A stretch of DNA of 6,639 nt from CAYYAQ01 sp964469555 (GTDB taxonomy: Bacteria > Planctomycetota > UBA1135 > UBA2386). Made by a program: the position numbers and the translations under genes. How positions within the stretch are numbered: the stretch's first letter is position 1; every line of letters begins with the position of its first letter. The notes beneath the pieces were generated by a model that saw only the letters and a list, made by a program, of their open reading frames with translations, was not told where the DNA came from and did no database searches. Positions 1 through 6,600 of this stretch are shown here, one piece after another. The stretch spans positions 1 to 6,639 of the forward strand of contig CAYYAQ010000219.1 of assembly GCA_964469555.1 (NCBI GenBank), read 5' to 3'.

Positions 1-280
1 GGGCAGCAGTCCGGCCAGCGCCGCTGCTGCGGAGACGACACCCAACCCGCGCCGCCGTGTGCCTGCGACGACCGCGGCGATGAAGTCCCACTCGCCCTGT
101 CGGATTCAAAGCGTCCGCGGGTACCTCTCGCGAACGTCACGCCGCCGGCATGGCGATCGGCGGTGCTGTCGCCGCGGTTACGCACGTTGTGGACCCCAAA
201 CGTCCCGGCGGTGGCGAGAACCGGACCACCGGAGCACCTTCGAAACTGCATCTGGCTGATCTGAACACCTGACTCGAAGC

Positions 281-304
281 GAGGCCCCGGGGCGTCCCGG
301 GCTC
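281..304. other. GC-rich imperfect inverted repeat (hairpin) in the operon leader
   Basis: GAG (281-283) pairs with CTC (302-304) and CCCGGG (286-291) with CCCGGG (296-301). This leaves a two-base bulge (284-285) and a four-base loop GCGT (292-295), so the stem is nine base pairs. It ends 27 bases before the first start codon. There is no T-tract after it, so it is not a classical intrinsic terminator on the + strand. It could be a leader hairpin, an operator, or a chance structure in GC-rich DNA; the pairing is visible but the function is not. Confidence 0.4.
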
Positions 305-321
305 CATTCCCACGCTCAGTC

Positions 322-327
322 AGGTGA
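322..327 (+). promoter_or_regulatory. Shine-Dalgarno sequence for the outer-membrane factor gene
   Basis: AGGTGA lies four bases before the ATG at 332. It is a good partial match to the anti-Shine-Dalgarno complement and supports this ATG, which is also followed directly by a lipoprotein signal peptide. Confidence 0.6.
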
Positions 328-331
328 TCTC

Positions 332-1729
332 ATGTACAGCCCATCCTCTCGGCGTCCGCGCCGACCCAGTTTGAAGTCTCCCGCCGCATTCGCGGTCTTG
401 CTCACGACGTGGCTCTCGAGTTGCGCGTCGTCCCCGGACGCACAGATCGTCCGTGAGCGAACCAACGAACTCTATGGTGGGCCCCCGGGCTCGCGCTCTC
501 AACCGATCGATGGACCGGTGCCCGATCGCAAAGAGGTGCGAGCGAAAGCTGATCTCGACCTCTATTCCCGGTTCGGGATGTTTCACAACGCCGGACTGCG
601 GGCGGTGTACGAGAACTGGCGCGCGGCCCTCGAACGCATCGCCCAGGCATCCAGCCTTCCCGATCCCGTCTTGACGTTTGCCCAATTCGTCGAAGAGGTC
701 CAGACCCGCACCGGACCACAAGAGCGGCGCTACGGAATCTCGCAGAAGGTCCCGTGGTTCGGCAAGCGACGGCTGCGCGGGGAGATCGCTGCGGGAGCGG
801 CGGAAGAACTCTGGCATCAAGTGACCGCACATCGCCAGGCAATCCGACGGGACATCGCGCTGGCGTTTCACGAGTACGCATACCTGGCTCATTCCTCGCG
901 TATCACCAACCAGGTCCTCACGATTCTCAAGCAACTCGAACCCGTCGTGCAACGGCGCATCCGAGCCGGCGGGCGTCAAGAAGACCTGCTCCGATTGCAG
1001 GTCGAGATCGGCAAGGTCGAGAACGAACTCCGAGCTCTGCGCGAAGTTAGACCGGCGCTCAGCGCGCGCCTCGCCGCGGTCATGAACTGGACCGAAGGCG
1101 GCGTATTGCCGCTTCCGGAAACGACGCCGGCCCAGCCGCACGCCGTGGACCCAGCCGAGATGATCGCGCGAGCGGACTCCCGCAATCCGCGAACCCGAGA
1201 ACTCGTGCAGTCGGTCGCGACGATCCGTACGGCACAAGATCTGGCGGACCGCGACAGATGGCCTGACTTCCGCATTGGTTTCGACTACATCGAAACCGGC
1301 AACGCGTTGAGTTCCGCGACCCGTGGCAGCGGGAACGATCCCTTCGGCGTTTCGTTTGGCATCCAACTGCCGATCCAGAGTCGCCGCTACGACGCCGCGG
1401 CGAGCGAGGTGGCACACAGGAACGCCGCGGCACAGGCTGCGCTTCAGCAACACCGATTCACGCTGCGCGCCGACATCGAGCTCGCCGCCTTCCGGCTTTC
1501 CGACGCGGGTCGTCAGATCGCACTCTATCGAGACACGTTGCTGCCGCGGTCGCGAGAACTCCTCACCGTGACGCGTGCTTCCTATCGCGGCGGCACGGCA
1601 TCGCTACTCGACATGCTGGACAGCGAACGGTCGCTGCTCGATTTCGAACTCGCCTATTGGCGCGCCTCCCGGGACTACCTGCAGGGAGAAGCGCACCTCG
1701 CATTCCACGTTGGAGGCAAGATCCGATGA
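332..1729 (+). CDS. cusC: TolC-family outer-membrane factor lipoprotein (CusC-like)
   Basis: Outer-membrane and periplasmic channel of a tripartite metal efflux pump, 465 residues, normal for CusC/OprM relatives. The N-terminus has a basic, Arg-rich region (residues 7-15), a hydrophobic core (about 18-28) and a lipobox ending in Leu-Ser-Ser-Cys31, so the mature protein should be lipid-anchored at Cys31. Two outer-membrane efflux (OEP) repeats follow, roughly 80-265 and 285-460. Family-typical segments include the N-x-GLRAVYENWRAALER helix start (from Asn86), a QKVPWFGKRR turn (138-147), WPDF (310-313) where the second repeat re-enters the barrel, and a C-terminal helix with YRGG-T-SLLDMLDSER. 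The start is set by the Shine-Dalgarno at 322-327 and the signal peptide. The stop overlaps the next start by ATGA, pointing to translational coupling with the adaptor. The family call is firm. The metal-specific name rests on the CusB/CusA-like neighbours rather than on this protein alone. Confidence 0.93.
   Translation: MYSPSSRRPRRPSLKSPAAFAVLLTTWLSSCASSPDAQIVRERTNELYGGPPGSRSQPIDGPVPDRKEVRAKADLDLYSRFGMFHNAGLRAVYENWRAALERIAQASSLPDPVLTFAQFVEEVQTRTGPQERRYGISQKVPWFGKRRLRGEIAAGAAEELWHQVTAHRQAIRRDIALAFHEYAYLAHSSRITNQVLTILKQLEPVVQRRIRAGGRQEDLLRLQVEIGKVENELRALREVRPALSARLAAVMNWTEGGVLPLPETTPAQPHAVDPAEMIARADSRNPRTRELVQSVATIRTAQDLADRDRWPDFRIGFDYIETGNALSSATRGSGNDPFGVSFGIQLPIQSRRYDAAASEVAHRNAAAQAALQQHRFTLRADIELAAFRLSDAGRQIALYRDTLLPRSRELLTVTRASYRGGTASLLDMLDSERSLLDFELAYWRASRDYLQGEAHLAFHVGGKIR
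1712..1716 (+). promoter_or_regulatory. Shine-Dalgarno sequence deciding the adaptor start
   Basis: GGAGG lies inside the last codons of the outer-membrane factor gene, nine bases before the ATG at 1726. It favours this ATG over an in-frame TTG at 1657, which would add 23 residues encoded within the upstream gene and push the membrane anchor inward. Confidence 0.75.
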
Positions 1730-3633
1730 AGTGGTTCTACGGCTTGATCATCCTGTCGCTCTTGGCGACCACTTTCGTCCTCGGCCGGTACACGGCGCCG
1801 GAACCTGCACCTACGGAGGAGGAGCTGCCGACCGCCGAGGGACCGGATCACTGGACGTGCCCGATGCATCCGGAGATCGATCTGCCGGATCCGGTCCCGT
1901 GCCCGAAGTGCGGCATGAAGCTCGTCAAGAAGACGAAGGGTGACGACCTGGGACCGCGACAGATGTCGATGTCCGAGGCGTCCCGCAAGCTCGCCGAGAT
2001 CGAGACGACCGAGGTCACGCGGCGTTTCCTGACGAAACCCGTCCGCATGACCGGCAAGGTCGACTACGACGAGACCGGGGTGCAGACGATCGCCGCTCGC
2101 GTGCCCGGGCGAATCGATCGGATGTTCGTCGACTACACGGGCGTCTCGGTGAAGAAAGGGGATCACCTGGTTTCGCTCTACAGCCCTTCGCTCCTGACGG
2201 CGCAACAAGAGTTGCTGGAGGCGCGGAAGCGCCTGCAAAACACGGCGGACGAGAGCAGCAAGTTCCTTCGAGAGAGCAACCAGGAAGCCTACCGGTCCGC
2301 GCGTGACAAACTGCTGCTGTGGGGACTCAGCGCCGCGACGCTCGACGCCCTCGTAAAGCGCGGCAAAGCCGAAGACCACATGGGGATCGATTCTCCGTCG
2401 GCCGGCGTCGTCATCGAGAAGTTCGTGGACCAGGGTGATTACGTCACCGAGGGAAGCAAGGTGTACCGGGTGGCGGACCTCTCGAAACTCTGGGTGCGAC
2501 TCGACGCCTACGAACAGGACCTCTCCTGGCTTCGGTTCGGACAGTCGGTGGCGATCCAGACCGAGGCCCTACCAGGCGAGGTGTTCGAGGGTTGGATCGC
2601 GTTCATCGCGCCGATTCTCGACAACAAGATCCGAACGGTGAAGGTTCGCGTCAACGTCGCCAACGACGCCGGCAAGCTCAAGCCCGGCATGTTCGTCCGC
2701 GCCGTCGTGCGCTCCCGCGTCGCCGACGGCGGGCGTGTCCTCGACACCCGACTCGCCGGAAAATGGGTCAGCCCGATGCACCCGGAGATCATCAAGGACG
2801 AGCCTGGCAAATGCGACGTCTGCGGCATGGCGCTCGTCACCGCAGAAGAGTTGGGCTATGTATCGAGTGTCGAAGCGGAGAAACCCATCGTCGTTCCGAC
2901 ATCGGCGGTCCTCGTCACCGGCACGCGTGCCGTCGTCTACGTCGCCGTTCCAAACAGGAAGCAACCGACCTACGAAGGCCGCGTGGTGATCCTGGGGCCG
3001 CGCGCCGGCGACTCCTACATCATCCGATCCGGACTGAACGAACACGAACGAGTCGTGGTTCACGGTGCATTCCGAATCGACAGCTCGATGCAGATTGCCG
3101 CCAAGCCGAGCATGATGTCGATGCCGAGCGAATCCTCGTTGTTCCTCGGCGCGGACACCGAGGTGTTTCGACGATCCCTTGCACCGTTGTTCGACGTGTA
3201 CTTTGCGATGCAGAAGCGCCTCGCCGGCGACGACCTGCCGGGTGCGAAGACCGCAGCAACGAAACTCACGACGGCATTGGCGTCGGTGAACGCCGCAGCC
3301 CTGTCACACGGGCCGGCGATGACCTGGCGCGAGGAGAGGCGCCTGATCGCGACCGCCGTCGCGGCCATGAAGAACGCCGAGGTGATCGCCGCCTTGCGCG
3401 TACAGTTTCGCGAGCTCTCCCGCAGCATCCTCACCCTCGAACAATCGTTCCGCCATCCGACCGCCGGAATGCACTACGAGACGTTCTGCCCGATGGCTTT
3501 CGGCAACCGCGGAGCGAGCTGGCTCCAAGCCGAAAAAACGATCCTCAATCCATACTTCGGCAAGTCGATGCTGTACTGCGGCGAGGTCCGGACCGAGTTC
3601 GCGGGGATCACGAGAAAGGGTGACGGCAAATGA
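1726..3633 (+). CDS. cusB: CusB-like periplasmic adaptor with two heavy-metal-binding domains and C-terminal DUF3347
   Basis: Membrane fusion protein linking pump and outer-membrane channel, 635 residues against about 400 for E. coli CusB. In order: an N-terminal hydrophobic segment (4-20, anchor or signal, no lipobox Cys); heavy-metal-binding domain 1 (43-67: WTCPMHPE, then CPKCGM, with Cys45, Met47, His48, Cys59, Cys62, Met64); the barrel-sandwich half starting with ARVPGRID (about 125-160); a helical hairpin (about 160-210); the second barrel-sandwich half and beta-barrel (about 223-330, including LKPGMFV); heavy-metal-binding domain 2 inserted at 347-371 (Ser349, Met351, His352, Cys363, Cys366, Met368); a membrane-proximal domain (about 375-450); and DUF3347 (about 480-625) ending in FCPMAF, NPYFG and MLYCGE (Cys588, Met590, Cys618). 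The ATG at 1726 is chosen by the GGAGG at 1712-1716. ATGA overlaps at both ends couple it to its neighbours. The adaptor role is firm. Cu/Ag capture by the extra domains is inferred from their Cys/Met/His content. Confidence 0.94.
   Translation: MKWFYGLIILSLLATTFVLGRYTAPEPAPTEEELPTAEGPDHWTCPMHPEIDLPDPVPCPKCGMKLVKKTKGDDLGPRQMSMSEASRKLAEIETTEVTRRFLTKPVRMTGKVDYDETGVQTIAARVPGRIDRMFVDYTGVSVKKGDHLVSLYSPSLLTAQQELLEARKRLQNTADESSKFLRESNQEAYRSARDKLLLWGLSAATLDALVKRGKAEDHMGIDSPSAGVVIEKFVDQGDYVTEGSKVYRVADLSKLWVRLDAYEQDLSWLRFGQSVAIQTEALPGEVFEGWIAFIAPILDNKIRTVKVRVNVANDAGKLKPGMFVRAVVRSRVADGGRVLDTRLAGKWVSPMHPEIIKDEPGKCDVCGMALVTAEELGYVSSVEAEKPIVVPTSAVLVTGTRAVVYVAVPNRKQPTYEGRVVILGPRAGDSYIIRSGLNEHERVVVHGAFRIDSSMQIAAKPSMMSMPSESSLFLGADTEVFRRSLAPLFDVYFAMQKRLAGDDLPGAKTAATKLTTALASVNAAALSHGPAMTWREERRLIATAVAAMKNAEVIAALRVQFRELSRSILTLEQSFRHPTAGMHYETFCPMAFGNRGASWLQAEKTILNPYFGKSMLYCGEVRTEFAGITRKGDGK
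3615..3620 (+). promoter_or_regulatory. Shine-Dalgarno sequence for the RND pump gene
   Basis: AAAGGG inside the end of the adaptor gene lies nine bases before the ATG at 3630. The ATG overlaps the adaptor's TGA (ATGA, 3630-3633), the same arrangement as at the previous junction. Confidence 0.6.
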
Positions 3634-6600
3634 CGGAGCCGGTCACCCCATCGTGGATCGACCGCGTCATGCGGTTTTGTCTCGAGAACAAACTCGTGGT
3701 CGCTCTGTTCGTCGTGTTCGCGACTTCGTGGGGTGTCCTCGTCGCGCCGTTCGACTGGAAGATCGAAGGCGTGCCCCGGGACCCGGTGCCGGTCGATGCG
3801 ATCCCCGACACCGGAGAAAACCAGCAGATCGTCTTCACGAAATGGGCGGGACGCTCGCCGCAGGACATCGAGGATCAGGTCACGTACCCGTTGACCGTCG
3901 CGCTGCTCGGCGTGCCGGGGGTCAAGACGATCCGCAGCAACTCCGCGTTCGGATTCTCGTCGATCTTCGTGATCTTCAAGGAGTCGGTAGAGTTCTACTG
4001 GTCGCGCAGCCGCATCCTGGAGCGACTCAACAGCCTGCCTTCCGGAACACTTCCCGACGGCGTGCAGCCGGCGCTCGGTCCCGATGCCACGCCGCTCGGT
4101 CAGATCTTCTGGTACACGCTGGAGGGTCGTGATCCCGAAGGGCGAGCGACGGGTGGTTGGGATCTCCACACGTTGCGCACGATCCAGGACTGGCAAGTCC
4201 GCTACGCGCTGGGTTCGGTTGACGGCGTCGCGGAGGTCGCGTCGATCGGCGGTCACGTACAGGAGTATCAGATCGATGTCGACCCGGACGCGATGCGCGC
4301 GTACGGCGTGACTCTCGAGGCCGTGTTCTCCGCAGTCCGCCAATCCAACGTCGATGTCGGCGCGCGGAGCATCGAGATCAACCGCGTGGAATACGTGATC
4401 CGCGGCCTCGGGCTGATCAAGACACTCGAGGACATCGAGGATACGGTCGTCGGCGGTCACGACAACGTGCCGATCACGATCCGTCAGATCGCGAGGGTCG
4501 CGCTCGGGCCCGCGTTGCGACGCGGCATCCTGGACAAGAGCGGGGCGGAGGCCGTCGGCGGCGTCGTCGTGGTTCGGTACGGCGCGAATCCCCTCGCCGT
4601 GATTCAACGAGTGAAGGACAAGATCGCGGAGATCGCGGTCGGATTGCCGAGCAAGAAACTCGAGGACGGCACCGAGTCTCAGGTCCGCATCATTCCGTTC
4701 TACGATCGGTCGGGGTTGATCTACGAGACCCTGGGCACGCTGAACCACGCGTTGCGCGACGAAATCCTGGTCACCATCATCGTCGTGCTCCTGATGCTCG
4801 CGCACCTGCGAAGCGCGATCCTGATCTCCGGATTGCTCCCGCTCTCGGTGTTGATGTGCTTCATCGCGATGAAAGGCTTCGGCGTCGACGCCAACGTCGT
4901 CGCGCTCTCGGGCATCGCGATCGCGATCGGAACGATGGTCGACATGGGAGTCGTCATTTCCGAGAACATCCTGAATCACTGCAAACCGGGGCAGTCGGCT
5001 CGCGATAGCCTCGAGGCGGTGTTTCGCGGCGCTTCCGAAGTCGGTGGGGCCGTGCTCACGGCGGTGTTGACGACCGTGATCAGCTTCTTGCCGGTCTTCA
5101 CGATGGAAGGCGCCGAGGGCAAGTTGTTCAAGCCACTTGCGTGCACCAAGACATTCGCGCTGCTCGCGTCGATCGTCGTGGCTCTCATGATCATCCCACC
5201 CGTCGCGCACGTGCTGCTGCGGGACCGGAACAAGAACACCGCGCGGCTCTGGCGCACGGCCTTGATGGTCCTCGTCGGGATCGCATTGGGTTGGCGGTTC
5301 CAGTGGTGGCTCGGCGCCGCGGTCCTGGGCTTCGTCGCCTGGGGCTTCATTCGCAACATGTTGTCGGAGCGGACGACGAAGTGGGCAGCTCGCATCCTCA
5401 ACTACGCCCTCGCGTTGCTGGTCGCCGTCATGCTCGCGTCCACGTGGCAACCTCTCGGTCCGATGGAACCGTTGCGCAACCTGGTATTCGTCGCGACCGT
5501 CATCGGCGGGTTCCTCGCGGGTTTCTGGCTGTTCTTCATGGTGTACGAATCCGTGCTCCGGTGGTGCCTGCGACACAAGGTGGTGTTCTTGTCCCTGCCG
5601 GCGACGCTGATGCTGCTGGGCGTCGTCATCTGGTTCGGATTCGGTCGGATCTTCGCGTTCGTACCTCCGATGGTCTCGGGCCTGACGAACAGCCACTGGA
5701 CCGAAGACGACGTGCGCACTTCGAGCGTCTTCAGCGACCTCGCGCATCGGTTCCCCGGTCTCGGCAAAGAGTTCATGCCACCGCTGGACGAGGGCTCGTT
5801 CCTCCTGATGCCGATCGCGATGTACCACGCCTCGATCGGCGAAGCGCGGGATCTCCTGCAGAAGCAGGACATGTTGATCAACGCGATCCCGGAGGTCGAA
5901 ACGGTGGTCGGCAAGATCGGACGCGCGGACAGCGCGTTGGATCCCGCGCCGGTGGGGATGGTCGAGACTGTAATCAACTACAAGTCCGAGTACATCCACG
6001 ACCCGGACGGCAACCCGAAACGCTTCCGCTACGACGCCCACGCCGGTGCGTACCTGCGCGACTCGTCCGGCGCGCTCATCCCGGATCCGGATGGTCGCCC
6101 GTTCCGGCAATGGCGTCCGGAGATCCGCAGCCCCGCTGATATCTGGGACCGGATCGCCAAGGCCGCGGAGATACCTGGCATGACGACTGCGTCCATGCTG
6201 CAGCCGATCGAGACGCGACGCATAATGCTGCAGACCGGGATGCGCGCACCGTTCGGTGTCAAGGTGACTGGCCCGGATCTCGAGACGATCGAACGCGTCG
6301 GCCTGGAGTTCGAGAAGGTGCTCAAGCAGGTGCCATCCGTGCATGCCGCGACGGTCTTCGCCGACCGCCTGGTCGGAAAGCCATACCTCGAGATCGACAT
6401 CGATCGCAAGGCGATCGCTCGGTTTGGCATGACCGTGCGTCAGGTTCAGGACGTCATCGAGGTGGCGATCGGCGGGAGGTTCTTGACCACGACCGTGGAA
6501 GGGCGCGCGCGCTTCCCGGTGCGCGTCCGCTACGCCCGCGAGTTGCGCGACCAGATCGAATCGCTCGATCGCATTCTCGTCGCGGCCAAGAACGGGACTC

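Larger units (their letters stand above)
1..331. other. Upstream region without a supportable gene
   Basis: No reading frame here looks convincingly like a protein. On the + strand one frame is open from base 1 to a stop at 259-261 and another from base 2 to a stop ending at 259, but both translate to Arg/Cys/Pro-rich text typical of GC-rich non-coding frames. On the - strand a frame is open from 105 to 1 and contains an Ala/Leu-rich stretch resembling the start of a signal peptide, but its only candidate start is a TTG at 45-43 with no clear Shine-Dalgarno. The promoter of the efflux operon should lie here. I see no confident -35/-10 pair and no clean dyad of the kind bound by CueR- or CusR-type regulators. 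A hairpin at 281-304 and a ribosome binding site at 322-327 are listed separately. Confidence 0.55.

Noticed and set aside
59..259. 66-residue + strand frame upstream of the operon (GTG start)
   Set aside because: It has no Shine-Dalgarno and no recognisable motif, and an Arg/Ser/Cys-rich composition. Adjacent frames are open over nearly the same stretch, so openness alone is not evidence.
320..1453. 377-residue open frame on the - strand
   Set aside because: It is antisense to the outer-membrane factor gene, which has a signal peptide, lipobox and TolC-family motifs. The antisense product is low-complexity and Arg-rich.
1657..1725. Upstream TTG start for the adaptor, adding 23 residues
   Set aside because: The extension overlaps the functional C-terminus of the outer-membrane factor and would bury the membrane anchor. 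The ATG at 1726 has a strong GGAGG and the ATGA overlap repeated at the next junction.
2592..3623. 343-residue open frame on the + strand in another frame
   Set aside because: It lies inside the adaptor gene; its translation is extremely Arg-rich with no domain, whereas the adaptor frame carries barrel, metal-binding and DUF3347 motifs over the same bases.
4914..4930. Short tandem repeat of ATCGCG
   Set aside because: It is simply the codons for the conserved IAIAIG segment of TM4, not an independent repeat element.
3474..6344. 956-residue open frame on the - strand
   Set aside because: It lies opposite the cusA-like gene, whose + strand frame matches CusA motif by motif. The antisense translation is Arg/Asp/His-rich without recognisable domains, typical of an antisense frame in GC-rich DNA.
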